From GCA-2862585 sp965277895 (GTDB lineage Bacteria > Bacteroidota > Bacteroidia > Flavobacteriales > UBA7312), in the NCBI GenBank assembly GCA_965277895.1, contig CBDIDR010000001.1:62001-126000 (forward strand): DNA of 64,000 bases, written 5' to 3'. Positions 31,980 to 41,584 of the stretch are shown here, piece after piece; the stretch's first letter is position 1, and the number at the start of each line of letters is the position of its first letter. The notes beneath the pieces were generated by a model. That model had not been told where the DNA came from. It ran no database searches and was given only the letters and a program-made list of their open reading frames with translations. The translations under genes and the position numbers were made by a program.

Positions 31980-34784
31980 ATGAAGCAATCATTTTTTCTT
32001 TTGTGCTGCTTGTTAATAGGCTTTACTAGCTTCAGCCAAACAAAGATTAGTGGTACTGTAATTGACAACACTACTAACGAACCTCTCTTTGGTGCTACTA
32101 TTGCTTTTGACGGCAAAGGAATAATCACCGATTTTGACGGTAAATTCACTATTTTTTCAGATGCTAAGTCGTTAGACTTAAGCGCCTCTTATGTTGGCTA
32201 TGATAAATATACCAAAAGCTTAAAGCTTGAAGGCAAGCCAATCTACCTCAACATCTCATTAAACACAATCGTACTAAATGAAGTTCAAGTAGTAGCTGAC
32301 CTTGCGGTTGACCGAAAAACGCCCGTAGCATTTTCAACCATACCCCTAAAGAAAATAAATGAAGAGTTGGCTTCACAAGATATCCCAATGGTGTTAAATT
32401 CTACTCCAGGTGTATATGCCACTCAACAAGGTGGTGGTGATGGCGATGCAAGAATTACCATTAGGGGATTTAATCAACGAAATGTTGCCGTAATGATTGA
32501 CGGTATACCAGTCAATGATATGGAAAACGGCTGGGTATATTGGTCCAACTGGTTTGGACTCGATGCCGTAACACGAAACATACAAGTACAAAGAGGGTTG
32601 GGGGCTTCAAAAATTGCCATCCCTTCTGTAGGAGGTACAATGAATTTATTAACTAAAGGTATTGAAAGCAGAAAAGGTGGAAGTCTAAAGCAAGAGGTTG
32701 ATTCTTATGGTAAAATAAGAACATCCTTTGGGTACAACTCTGGAAAATCAGAAAATGGTTGGGGTTTTACTTTTGCTGGCTCATACAAAAGAGGATATGG
32801 CTTTGTTGAAGAGACCTTCAGCGAAGGCTTTTTCTATTATGCCAAGCTTCAAAAATCATTAGGGAAACATACGCTTAGCTTATCTGCTTTGGGAGCACCA
32901 CAACAACACGGACAACGTTCTTACAAAAGTGATATAGCTACCTATTCAAGAGAATACGCTTCAGACTTAGGGATTAACGACACTTTGTTTGGTGACATCT
33001 ATGATAAAGGTATTGGCTACAACAAACACTGGGGGAATTTAAACCGTTGGGAATTAGATAGCAATGGCGACACCATTAATAATGTTGAAACTCTAAATAC
33101 CAAAAAGAATTACTACCACAAACCTCAATTTTCCTTAAGAGATTTTTGGGCAGTTAGCGATAAATTTTATGTTTCTAACATAGCATACGCCTCTATAGGT
33201 AATGGTGGCGGTACCAACCTCAGCGGAAATTCTGATAACTATGATGAAGATGGGCAATATAATTTTCAAGAAGCGTACGACTTTAACCGAAACAACATAG
33301 ACCCATTATACAGTGATACAGAAAAGTCGTCAAACACTTATCTTCTTAGTTCAATCAACAACCATTATTGGTATGGTGCTCTTTCTACAATGAACTACCA
33401 AATGAATGATGAATTTACTCTTTCTGGGGGTATTGACTTACGTTATTACAAGGGCGAACACTACAGAGAAGTATATGATTTATTAGGTGGCGACTACGTT
33501 GTTGATAGCGATAATCAGTTGCAAACATCTCAAATCAAACGAGTAGGCGATAAAGTTCGCTACAATAACGACGGTATAGTTAAATGGTCAGGACTATTTT
33601 CTCAGGTAGAGTATAGTAAAGGAAATCTTAGTGCATTTTTGAATATTTCTGGCTCTAATTCTGCATACAAACGAATTGACCATTTTAAAAAGAAAGACTT
33701 AGTACTAGATGATACCACTTATGTAGAAGCTCTTGGTACTTCTGTACAAACGGAAGTTGTTTATGATGAAAATGGTAGTATTATTGGAGCAATAAAAAGC
33801 ATGGCGGAAGATACCATCATACACAATGGCATAGCCTACACTATGAATTCTGCTGAAGCAAGAATAGCTGAAACATCATGGAAATGGATAAGAGGTTATA
33901 CTATCAAAACTGGAGCAAATTATAATATTGACCTTAATAATAATGTGTTCTTTAACATTGGGTACATTTCAAAAGCTCCAAGGTTCAATAATATTTACGA
34001 CTATTCAAATAACCTTTACAGAGATATTCAAAATGAAATAGTAAAAGCCGTTGAGGGAGGTTACTCATATCGCTCATCCAAGCTATCGGCTAACCTTAAC
34101 GGATACTACACCATGTGGGAAAATAAACCCTCTAATGGCGGTGTAACTATTCTTATTGACGATGAACCTATCAGAGCTAACATTAATGGTATGGATGCCC
34201 TACACAAAGGTGTTGAAATGGATTTAGCTTACAGGTTAAATGATAAGCTTACCGTTGAAGGCTTAATGTCATTAGGCGATTGGACATGGCAATCTCAAGA
34301 CAGCGTTCGTTTTTATGATGATAACAACCAGCCTGTTATTGATGACTTTGGTAATGAAGTAATAGAGTCTTTTGACGCAACAGGCGTACACGTTGGAGAT
34401 GCCGCTCAAACACAGTTTGGGATGAGTCTACGCTATGAGCCTCTTGATAATATTTACCTTAAAGTTAGAGGCACTTATTTTGACGATTACTATTCTGATT
34501 TTGACCCTCTATCTCTAGATGGCGAAAATGCAGGAAGAGAGTCCTGGAAAATACCGGCATATTCTTTAGTGGATTTTCATGCAGGTTACACATTAAAACT
34601 AAATAAAAAAACAAAAATAGATTTCCGAATGAGTGTACTAAACGCTCTAAATGAAGTGTATATTTCGGATGCACAAAATAACGACCCATACAATGCAAAC
34701 TATACGGACTTTGATGCAAAATCTGCTGGCGTATTCTTTGGAATGGGAAGACGAATAAATCTATCAGCTAAACTTACATTTTAA
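31980..34784 (+). CDS. TonB-dependent receptor with CarboxypepD_reg-like domain
   Basis: A 934-residue outer-membrane receptor: signal peptide (1-20, ending SFSQ), a carboxypeptidase-like regulatory domain (about 22-100), a plug (about 115-225; QDIPMVLNSTPGVYATQQGG, RGFNQRNVAVMIDGIPVND) and a large barrel ending in F (INLSAKLTF). These receptors import a ligand with TonB energy. The ligand cannot be read; the next gene, 13 bp downstream, encodes a secreted PLD-like protein, so a nucleic acid or phospholipid breakdown product is a possibility. No SusD-like gene is adjacent, so it is not a typical polysaccharide locus. Confidence 0.9.
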   Translation: MKQSFFLLCCLLIGFTSFSQTKISGTVIDNTTNEPLFGATIAFDGKGIITDFDGKFTIFSDAKSLDLSASYVGYDKYTKSLKLEGKPIYLNISLNTIVLNEVQVVADLAVDRKTPVAFSTIPLKKINEELASQDIPMVLNSTPGVYATQQGGGDGDARITIRGFNQRNVAVMIDGIPVNDMENGWVYWSNWFGLDAVTRNIQVQRGLGASKIAIPSVGGTMNLLTKGIESRKGGSLKQEVDSYGKIRTSFGYNSGKSENGWGFTFAGSYKRGYGFVEETFSEGFFYYAKLQKSLGKHTLSLSALGAPQQHGQRSYKSDIATYSREYASDLGINDTLFGDIYDKGIGYNKHWGNLNRWELDSNGDTINNVETLNTKKNYYHKPQFSLRDFWAVSDKFYVSNIAYASIGNGGGTNLSGNSDNYDEDGQYNFQEAYDFNRNNIDPLYSDTEKSSNTYLLSSINNHYWYGALSTMNYQMNDEFTLSGGIDLRYYKGEHYREVYDLLGGDYVVDSDNQLQTSQIKRVGDKVRYNNDGIVKWSGLFSQVEYSKGNLSAFLNISGSNSAYKRIDHFKKKDLVLDDTTYVEALGTSVQTEVVYDENGSIIGAIKSMAEDTIIHNGIAYTMNSAEARIAETSWKWIRGYTIKTGANYNIDLNNNVFFNIGYISKAPRFNNIYDYSNNLYRDIQNEIVKAVEGGYSYRSSKLSANLNGYYTMWENKPSNGGVTILIDDEPIRANINGMDALHKGVEMDLAYRLNDKLTVEGLMSLGDWTWQSQDSVRFYDDNNQPVIDDFGNEVIESFDATGVHVGDAAQTQFGMSLRYEPLDNIYLKVRGTYFDDYYSDFDPLSLDGENAGRESWKIPAYSLVDFHAGYTLKLNKKTKIDFRMSVLNALNEVYISDAQNNDPYNANYTDFDAKSAGVFFGMGRRINLSAKLTF

Positions 34785-34797
34785 CTAACATTTCATT

Positions 34798-37074
34798 ATG
34801 AAAAAAATAATTATTCTTTTAGTTACTGTCGCTTGTACATCTACTGTATTTGCTCAAATGGATATTGCAACGGCTCGACAACAAGCCGAAAATTCTGAAG
34901 TAACTGTTACTGGAGTTGTTACCAACGGAGACGAACTTGGAAGTCCCATTCGCTACATTGAAGATGGCACAGCCGGAATTGCAATCTATGACCCTGAAAA
35001 TACAGAAGGTGTTAGTAGAGGGGATAGCATTACAGTCACTGGCATACTGGTAGATTATAATGGTCTTTTAGAAATTCAGCCAGTAAATAATCTTATTAAT
35101 CATGGTAGTGGGTACAGCATTACACCTCAACTTATTACGCCTAATGAAATTGGAGAAAGTACTGAATCGGAACTCGTAACGATTGAAGAAGTTGTATTTG
35201 AAAATGCTGGTCAACTATTTAGCGTGGGTATACATAATTTTAGTGTAGGAGGTCAAAGTGGAATGATTTATGTAAAGGCTAATTGTGATATAGAAAATAC
35301 TCTAATTCCATCTTGTCCAGTAAAAATGACTGCTATTTCTTCACAATACTCATTCACTGGCTTTGATGGATATCAATTACTTGTAAGAGACGAAAACGAT
35401 TTTGAATTCAGTGGTGGCATTTGTTACAATTCACCATTGATACAAAGTGATATTACAACATCAAGCTTTATTGTAAACTTCTCTACTAACTACAATGCCT
35501 TATCTGAATTAAGTTATGGGTTAACTACTGATCTTGAGCTTGGAGTAGTATATTCTGATAGTTTCGAAGTTCAAAATCATGCCATTAGTTTAGATAATCT
35601 TGAGGCAGGTAGCATATATTATGTTCAATCACTAGCCCATGAAGGTTCGGATAGTGCATATTCAGCTGTATATGCATTTGCTACGCAGTCTACCTCATCA
35701 GGAGAAATTCGTGTATGCTTCAACAATCCAGTTGACACAACAGTAGCAACAATTGAAAATGCTCAATTCTCAGGTGTATTTACCAACGATAGCATTAAAG
35801 CCTACATTGATAAAGCAGATTCTACACTTGATATTGCAGTTTATAACCACTCAGACAACATGATTACTAACGCGATTAATGATGCCTACGAAAGGGGAGT
35901 TAGAGTAAGATATATCACTTGCGAATCAACAACAACAGCTGCTTTAGGAAGTCTAAACAGCAACATTCCATGGATTGAACGCCCTGAAGGAATGGGAATT
36001 ATGCACAATAAATTTATTGTGATTGATGCTGATGTGGCAGACAGTGCATGGGTACTTTCTGGCTCAACAAACTGGACTTCTAGTCAGATTTTTGATGACC
36101 CTAATCACATTATCATGGTACAGGACCAATCCGTAGCTAGAACATACGAATTAGAATTTAATGAAATGTGGGGTTCTGATGGCGATGAACCTAACGATGA
36201 AAATGCAAAATTTGGAAGCAATAAAACTAACAATACTCCACATCATTTTATAGTAAATGATAATGATTTTGAAGTGTATTTTTCACCAACTGACAACACA
36301 ACTCTAAATATCTCTAATGCATTAAAATCTGCTGATGATGAAATCGATTTTGCTTTGTTAGTTTTTACCAACAATCAACTTGGAACTACTATTGCTGAAG
36401 AATATGAAAGTGGTGTTGAAGTAAATGGAATAATAGAACAGATAAATACAGAAGGTTCAGAATATGAGTTTTTGTTAGAAGAAGGCGTAAACGTAATTTC
36501 ACACCAAGGATTTGGCGATAGCTTTCACCACAAATATTGCATCGTAGATCATGCCAATACAGATTCTGACCCACTGGTAATAACGGGTTCTCACAACTGG
36601 TCGGGTGCTGCTGAGACTAACAACGATGAAAACACTATGATTATTCACGATGCTAATATTGCTAATCAGTTCTTTCAAGAGTTTAATGAGCGAATGAATG
36701 AAATAGAAAACCAAGTAGAACCCTCTTTCAATTGTATTGACGAGGCTTGTGTTGACCCTATGGACGGAACAGGAACATTCAGTTCTTTGGTGGCTTGTGA
36801 GTATGCTTGTATACCAACTGCTATACAAGACATTGAAACCTTACAATATACACTATATCCTAACCCCAATAGTGGTAATTTTAATTTGGAGTTTTATTCA
36901 ACTAATTCTGCAACCAATAACTTTAGAATTATTGATACACAAGGACGAACAATAGTCAACGATGGATTGCAAATCTCTGAAGGACTGAATACTTATCGTT
37001 TAGATTATGATTTGAATATTGGATTCTACTTCTTAGAAATTGACAATAAGAAAATCAAAATTATAGTACAGTAA
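34798..37074 (+). CDS. Secreted phospholipase D-like (nuclease-type) protein with OB-like region and T9SS sorting domain
   Basis: A 758-residue exported protein. A signal peptide (about 1-20) is followed by an OB-fold-like region (about 25-210; VTVTGVVTNGDELGSPIRYIED), a fibronectin-like stretch (about 210-300), and two PLD domains with HKD motifs: HNKFIVID near residue 402 and HHKYCIVD near residue 577, each followed by GSTNW or GSHNW. The C-terminal ~90 residues are a T9SS domain (YPNPNSGNFNLEFYS, NIGFYFLEI). Proteins with two HKD copies are phosphodiesterases of phospholipids or DNA; the OB-like domain favours DNA or RNA. It is coupled to the TonB receptor by a 13-bp gap. Confidence 0.8.
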   Translation: MKKIIILLVTVACTSTVFAQMDIATARQQAENSEVTVTGVVTNGDELGSPIRYIEDGTAGIAIYDPENTEGVSRGDSITVTGILVDYNGLLEIQPVNNLINHGSGYSITPQLITPNEIGESTESELVTIEEVVFENAGQLFSVGIHNFSVGGQSGMIYVKANCDIENTLIPSCPVKMTAISSQYSFTGFDGYQLLVRDENDFEFSGGICYNSPLIQSDITTSSFIVNFSTNYNALSELSYGLTTDLELGVVYSDSFEVQNHAISLDNLEAGSIYYVQSLAHEGSDSAYSAVYAFATQSTSSGEIRVCFNNPVDTTVATIENAQFSGVFTNDSIKAYIDKADSTLDIAVYNHSDNMITNAINDAYERGVRVRYITCESTTTAALGSLNSNIPWIERPEGMGIMHNKFIVIDADVADSAWVLSGSTNWTSSQIFDDPNHIIMVQDQSVARTYELEFNEMWGSDGDEPNDENAKFGSNKTNNTPHHFIVNDNDFEVYFSPTDNTTLNISNALKSADDEIDFALLVFTNNQLGTTIAEEYESGVEVNGIIEQINTEGSEYEFLLEEGVNVISHQGFGDSFHHKYCIVDHANTDSDPLVITGSHNWSGAAETNNDENTMIIHDANIANQFFQEFNERMNEIENQVEPSFNCIDEACVDPMDGTGTFSSLVACEYACIPTAIQDIETLQYTLYPNPNSGNFNLEFYSTNSATNNFRIIDTQGRTIVNDGLQISEGLNTYRLDYDLNIGFYFLEIDNKKIKIIVQ

Positions 37075-37075
37075 T

Positions 37076-37837
37076 TTAGATAAGGAAACGCATTACTGTT
37101 TCAAAGAATTGAGTGGGATTTTCGGCATGAAGCCAATGCCCACTGTCGGCGATATTTTCAATATCTGCATCGGGGAAATGAGTAAATATAAGGTCTTCAT
37201 CGTGTTCTCCAATGTAGTTTGAGTTTTCACCTTTTAAGAATAAAGTTGGCTTTTCATAGCGACTATCCTCAGCTAAAGCCTCTCCAACATTGGCAATGTT
37301 AGCTGAAATGGAAGATAGATTGAATCGAAAATCTAATACTCCCTTTTCTTTCCAATACATACTCTTCGATAAAAACTGCCTTACATCAGCTTCAACTATG
37401 TATTTAGATAAAACTTTGTCTGCCTCGGAACGTGACTTTAAAGTGATAAAATCAAGGGATTGTAAGCCCTCAATTATCTTATCGTGATGAATAGGATAAA
37501 AGCGAGGGCTAATATCAACTACTATTAACTTAGAAATTAATTGTGGTTCTGTTACGGCTAATTGCATAGCCAATTTCCCTCCAAGAGAATGACCAATTAT
37601 AATCGCATTTTCTAAATTAGAATCTGATATATACTCTTTGATATCTTCACACATGTGAGAATATGAAAAATCATCTGTGTGCGGAGAACGCCCATGATTA
37701 GGCAAGTCTATTAGATGTACTTCAAAAAAAGCAGCAAATTGCTTTGCTAGTGTTTGCCAATTATCAGACATACCAAACAAACCGTGAACAATTAGCAAGG
37801 GTTGACCTTCTCCTAAAACTCTTGAAAATAACTTCAC
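37076..37837 (-). CDS. Alpha/beta hydrolase of the YbfF esterase type
   Basis: A 253-residue alpha/beta hydrolase. VHGLFGMSDNWQTLAKQF near residue 18 carries the oxyanion motif, GHSLGGK near residue 95 is the nucleophile elbow, and the acid (near 206) and SGHWLHAENP (His near 231) complete the triad. The pattern resembles YbfF-like acyl-CoA or ester hydrolases; substrate is unknown. The start is GTG at 37837, overlapping the pdxJ stop as GTGA, so it is translated with pdxJ. Confidence 0.85.
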   Translation of the reverse strand: MKLFSRVLGEGQPLLIVHGLFGMSDNWQTLAKQFAAFFEVHLIDLPNHGRSPHTDDFSYSHMCEDIKEYISDSNLENAIIIGHSLGGKLAMQLAVTEPQLISKLIVVDISPRFYPIHHDKIIEGLQSLDFITLKSRSEADKVLSKYIVEADVRQFLSKSMYWKEKGVLDFRFNLSSISANIANVGEALAEDSRYEKPTLFLKGENSNYIGEHDEDLIFTHFPDADIENIADSGHWLHAENPTQFFETVMRFLI

Positions 37838-38547
37838 TTTAGACAGTTTTTATAGCGTTTAATGGTTTCTTCCAAACCTAAATAAAGAGCATCTGAAATT
37901 AAGGCATGTCCTATGGATACTTCATCAAGTTTAGAAATGTTAGACGCAAAAAACGATAGGTTTTCAAGGTTTAAATCGTGTCCAGCATTGATTCCTAATC
38001 CATTGTCATGAGCTAATTTTGCCGCTTCAATGAATGGTGCAATAGCTAAGAATTTGTCAGAGGAAAACTCAGTAGCATAACTTTCAGTATACAACTCAAT
38101 TCTGTCTGTATTAATTTTAGCCGCCCCCTCAATATGCTTTAGTTCAGTATCCACAAAGATAGAGGTCCTAATACCACAAGACTTTAAGTCAGAAATAATG
38201 TCAGCAAGCATACTTTCATACTTAATAGTATCCCAACCAGCATTAGATGTTATGGCATCAGGGGCGTCAGGAACTAAAGTCACTTGATGTGGTTTTACTT
38301 CTTTCACTAAATCAAGAAAAGAAGAATTTGGATAACCCTCAATATTGAACTCAGTAGTAACTAATGGTTTTATTTCTCGTACATCAGTATAGGTAATATG
38401 TCTTCCATCCGGACGTGGATGAACGGTTATGCCATCAGCCCCAAACTGTTCGCAGCGTTGAGCCGCTAATGGGACATTGGGCAACATGCCACCACGAGCA
38501 TTTCTAATGGTCGCAATTTTGTTTATGTTAACACTTAACTTTGTCAT
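37834..38547 (-). CDS. pdxJ: Pyridoxine 5'-phosphate synthase PdxJ
   Basis: PdxJ condenses 1-deoxyxylulose 5-phosphate with 3-amino-2-oxopropyl phosphate to pyridoxine phosphate. The 237-residue TIM barrel starts LSVNINKIATIRNARGG; GITVHPRPDGRHI near residue 40, FNIEGYP, TLVPDAPDA and the GLGINAGHDLNLEN stretch near residue 190 are conserved. The usual catalytic histidine and glutamate regions are intact. It is divergent from the CBS-domain gene with overlapping promoter regions, and co-transcribed with the hydrolase downstream. Confidence 0.95.
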   Translation of the reverse strand: MTKLSVNINKIATIRNARGGMLPNVPLAAQRCEQFGADGITVHPRPDGRHITYTDVREIKPLVTTEFNIEGYPNSSFLDLVKEVKPHQVTLVPDAPDAITSNAGWDTIKYESMLADIISDLKSCGIRTSIFVDTELKHIEGAAKINTDRIELYTESYATEFSSDKFLAIAPFIEAAKLAHDNGLGINAGHDLNLENLSFFASNISKLDEVSIGHALISDALYLGLEETIKRYKNCLK

Positions 38548-38571
38548 TGATTAGAAATATTTAAAGCTCAA

Positions 38572-38594
38572 CAAAGGTAAAAATACTATGTTTG
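38572..38594. promoter_or_regulatory. Back-to-back promoters of pdxJ and the CBS-domain gene
   Basis: Minus strand TACCTTTG (38572-38579) and plus strand TATGTTTG (38587-38594), both exact TAnnTTTG, are only 7 bp apart. Each lies where the other's upstream element would be, so the two promoters must compete for polymerase. Confidence 0.65.
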
Positions 38595-38603
38595 CTATAT
38601 CAA

Positions 38604-39263
38604 ATGATTGCGAAAAAACTCATATCGAAAGAAATTCAGACCGTTACTCTAGAGACTACTGGAGGAGAAGCCTTGTCTATTATGCAAGAATTTCGCCTCT
38701 CACATATAGCAGTTGTTGAAGACAATAAATTACTGGGCATTATTTCAGAAGAAGACATTTGGAATATGCACGATGAAGGAAATAAGATTAAAAGTATTTC
38801 CGATAAAATCGAGATGCTTTGCATGCCTTTAGGAAGAGATGTTTTTGAAATTATAAAATATATGGATGAGCATAAGCTGACGCTCTTACCAATTATGGGT
38901 GATGGGAAATACTTTGGTGCTATTACGCAACAATCTGTAATTGAAGCACTCGCATCCATTGTTGCAATTCAAGAAAGTGGTGGGGTTATCATTCTTGAGA
39001 TGAATAAAAAGGACTATTCAATGAGTGAAATATCTCAAATAGTAGAAAGTAACAACCTGAAAATTTTAAGTGCTTATGTTACCGATGTAGATGAAAAAAA
39101 CAACATAAAGCTAACACTAAAACTTAACAAAATTGATATTGCAGCTGTAATTCAAACATTTGAACGCTACAAGTATAATGTAGCAGCCAGTTACAATTAC
39201 TCTGAAAACACAGATAACCTTTCAGACAGATTTGATTCATTAATGAGGTACCTCAATCCCTAA
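38604..39263 (+). CDS. CBS-domain protein with ACT-like C-terminus (AcuB-like)
   Basis: A 219-residue cytoplasmic protein: two CBS motifs (about 5-125; SHIAVVEDNKLLGIISEED and LTLLPIMGDGKYFGAITQQ), then an ACT-like domain (about 135-205; GGVIILEMNKKDYSMSEISQIVES). Such proteins sense adenine nucleotides and regulate unknown partners. ATG 38604 is chosen, as the TTG at 38592 overlaps the promoter box. Its stop overlaps the BamA-like gene by one base. Confidence 0.82.
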   Translation: MIAKKLISKEIQTVTLETTGGEALSIMQEFRLSHIAVVEDNKLLGIISEEDIWNMHDEGNKIKSISDKIEMLCMPLGRDVFEIIKYMDEHKLTLLPIMGDGKYFGAITQQSVIEALASIVAIQESGGVIILEMNKKDYSMSEISQIVESNNLKILSAYVTDVDEKNNIKLTLKLNKIDIAAVIQTFERYKYNVAASYNYSENTDNLSDRFDSLMRYLNP

Positions 39264-40645
39264 TGCGTTTATTTTTCATCTTTTTTATCTTAATTACCAC
39301 ACTTGTACTAAATGCACAGGGAAAATACTACGTAAATTCTATTGAAATTGAAGGAAACAAAACCACCAAAAAGTCAACTGTACTAAGAGAGTTATCCTTT
39401 CAAATAGGCGATAGTTTGACTCTTGAGTCGTTTTCAGAAAAAGTAGTGCAAAGTGAATTAAATATAAGTAGTCAATGGCTTTTTAACTTTATTGACATCA
39501 TACCTACATATTCAGAAAATAACATAGACGTAGTCATAAAGGTTGTAGAGCGTTGGTACGTTTGGCCCTACCCCATATTAGAAATATCAGAGCGTAACTT
39601 CAACGTCTTTTGGGATAGTTTAAAGGCATCAAACTTCACCGATTTCTCTAGATTAAATTATGGCGTGTTTCTAAATTGGTATAACTTTAGAGGACGCAAC
39701 GAACTTCTTAAAATAAAATTCAGAAAAGGGTACAAAGAACATTACCTTTTTGAATACGATATCCCTTACTTTAACACAGCAAAAACACTAGGAACAATTC
39801 TTAACTTTGAACTGTTCAGAATGGAGCAGTTTCATTACACGACCCTAAACAACAAATTACTGTACACCAGTTTAGAAGACGATTATTTAAGAGACTGGAA
39901 TGCTTCAATTAGTCTTCAGTACAAAAAGAATTTAAATACTGTACACAGATTAAATATTCAACACACTTTAATTGAAAGCCCCGAAGAGGTTTTGGCCCTT
40001 AACACTACATTTTTACCAGAAGGAAAAAACCGTTTTCAATACTCTAAGCTTGAATACCACTATGAAAATGAAAAGAGAAATTCTGTAACATACCCCATAA
40101 AAGGCTCTTTCAAAGAAGTATTAGTGGGGTACTACAATGGAGTAAATACCGACTTCTCTAACTTTAGTATTACTGCAAAAACAGAACGCCATTTTACGCT
40201 AAAACCTAGAGTATATTTAGGTAATAGTGTGAAAATGAAATTCCAAACAAACACTAATTTACCCTATGTACTAAATGAATCTTTAGGTTTTGAAGACTAC
40301 CTTAGAGGCTATGAATACTACGTATTGGACGGGGAGCATTTTGCAATGACAAAAACGGCATTGAAATACGAGTTAATACCAAAAACTAATTTGCAAATTC
40401 CATACTTTAAAATGGAACAATTCAAAAAAGCCTTTTATTCTGTTTACTTCAGTATATTTGCTGATGTAGGAGGCGTAATTGACAATCGATTTTCTAATGA
40501 AAATAGTCTAAACAATTCCTTATTAGCAAGTCAAGGTGTGAGTTTAGATATAGTTACATATTACGATAAATTGATAAGGCTAGAATACAGTAGAAATCAC
40601 CTCAATGAATGGGGCTTATATATTCATTTTTCAAATCCATTTTAA
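39263..40645 (+). CDS. BamA/TamA-like outer-membrane protein with POTRA domain
   Basis: A 460-residue exported protein: signal peptide (about 1-18, ending NAQG), a POTRA-like region (about 20-95; YYVNSIEIEGNKTTKKSTVLREL), then a beta barrel with the C-terminal LYIHFSNPF. It is about half the length of full BamA (827 residues at 43.2 kb) and seems to have a single POTRA domain, as in the TamA/Sam35-like paralogues of Bacteroidota. Substrate or partner is unknown. It overlaps the CBS gene by one base and ends 2 bp before nadK. Confidence 0.8.
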   Translation: MRLFFIFFILITTLVLNAQGKYYVNSIEIEGNKTTKKSTVLRELSFQIGDSLTLESFSEKVVQSELNISSQWLFNFIDIIPTYSENNIDVVIKVVERWYVWPYPILEISERNFNVFWDSLKASNFTDFSRLNYGVFLNWYNFRGRNELLKIKFRKGYKEHYLFEYDIPYFNTAKTLGTILNFELFRMEQFHYTTLNNKLLYTSLEDDYLRDWNASISLQYKKNLNTVHRLNIQHTLIESPEEVLALNTTFLPEGKNRFQYSKLEYHYENEKRNSVTYPIKGSFKEVLVGYYNGVNTDFSNFSITAKTERHFTLKPRVYLGNSVKMKFQTNTNLPYVLNESLGFEDYLRGYEYYVLDGEHFAMTKTALKYELIPKTNLQIPYFKMEQFKKAFYSVYFSIFADVGGVIDNRFSNENSLNNSLLASQGVSLDIVTYYDKLIRLEYSRNHLNEWGLYIHFSNPF

Positions 40646-40647
40646 TC

Positions 40648-41523
40648 ATGAGAATAGCATTATTTGGAACTACTTTTAATGAAGCAAAAGCGGTATATGT
40701 TCAGCATTTGATAAATAAGCTCGAACAAGAAAACGTTGATTTAATTATTGAGTCTCAGTTTTCTGAGCTTCTCAGTGATATTAAATTTAAAAATGAATAT
40801 TCAACTTTCGACACTCCACAAGAATTAAAAGAAAATGCAGACATTATATTGAGTATTGGAGGCGATGGCACCTTACTTGCAACTATTACTCTAGTAAGAG
40901 ATTCAGGCATCCCTATTTTAGGAATAAATACTGGTACACTTGGATTTATTTCTAGCGTTTCAACCGATCAGATAGAATACGCAATAAATCACCTTCTTAA
41001 GGGAGATTATACCATTAAAAACAGAACATTATTACAACTTAACAGTGAAAATAATCTGTTTGGCGACACTAACTTTGCATTAAACGAGGTTACTGTTTTG
41101 AAAAAAGACACCTCTTCGATGATTAGAGTTCACGCCTATCTTGATGATGAATTTATAAACACCTATTGGGCAGATGGCTTAATTATTTCTAGTCCAACAG
41201 GTTCGACGGGTTATTCCTTAAGTTGTGGCGGACCAATTGTTTTACCTGGAACTAATAACTTTATAATTACACCCATTGCCCCTCACAATCTAAACGTAAG
41301 ACCAATAATTGTTTCTGATAAATCAAAAATAACGCTGAAAGTATCTGAAAAAGACGAGCTAGCACTAGTAGCCCTTGACAGTCGCTCAAGAGCAATTGGT
41401 CCTGGATTAGAGCTCACAATTAAGAAAGCTCAATACAAGGTGAAATTGATACAATTTGAGAAGCAATCCTTCATCTCAACAATTAGAGAAAAATTAATGT
41501 GGGGTAAGGATAAAAGAAACTAA
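40648..41523 (+). CDS. nadK: NAD kinase
   Basis: NadK phosphorylates NAD to NADP. The 291-residue form has the GGDGTLLATI motif at residues 71-80 and the NE/D-type motif ALNEVTVLKKDTSSMI, with SSPTGSTGYSLSCGGPIV near residue 182. ATG 40648 follows 2 bases after the preceding stop; the frame extends 13 codons upstream inside the BamA-like gene but that part does not resemble NadK. The gene probably shares the transcript from 38587. Confidence 0.95.
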   Translation: MRIALFGTTFNEAKAVYVQHLINKLEQENVDLIIESQFSELLSDIKFKNEYSTFDTPQELKENADIILSIGGDGTLLATITLVRDSGIPILGINTGTLGFISSVSTDQIEYAINHLLKGDYTIKNRTLLQLNSENNLFGDTNFALNEVTVLKKDTSSMIRVHAYLDDEFINTYWADGLIISSPTGSTGYSLSCGGPIVLPGTNNFIITPIAPHNLNVRPIIVSDKSKITLKVSEKDELALVALDSRSRAIGPGLELTIKKAQYKVKLIQFEKQSFISTIREKLMWGKDKRN

Positions 41524-41544
41524 TCCTATTTTATCATAAATACC

Positions 41545-41552
41545 TATATTTG
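41545..41552 (+). promoter_or_regulatory. -7 promoter box before the DUF6089-uppS-bamA genes
   Basis: TATATTTG is an exact TAnnTTTG match, 32 nt before the DUF6089 ATG. It may drive a long transcript through uppS, bamA and skp, since those genes are spaced by 3-20 bases or overlap. Confidence 0.6.
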
Positions 41553-41584
41553 TGCGTTACTCATATATCGTAACACAATTTTAA

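Noticed and set aside
36389..36869. Several minus-strand frames inside the PLD-like gene
   Set aside because: They lie opposite conserved PLD motifs, lack any recognisable domain and overlap each other, as expected for shadows.
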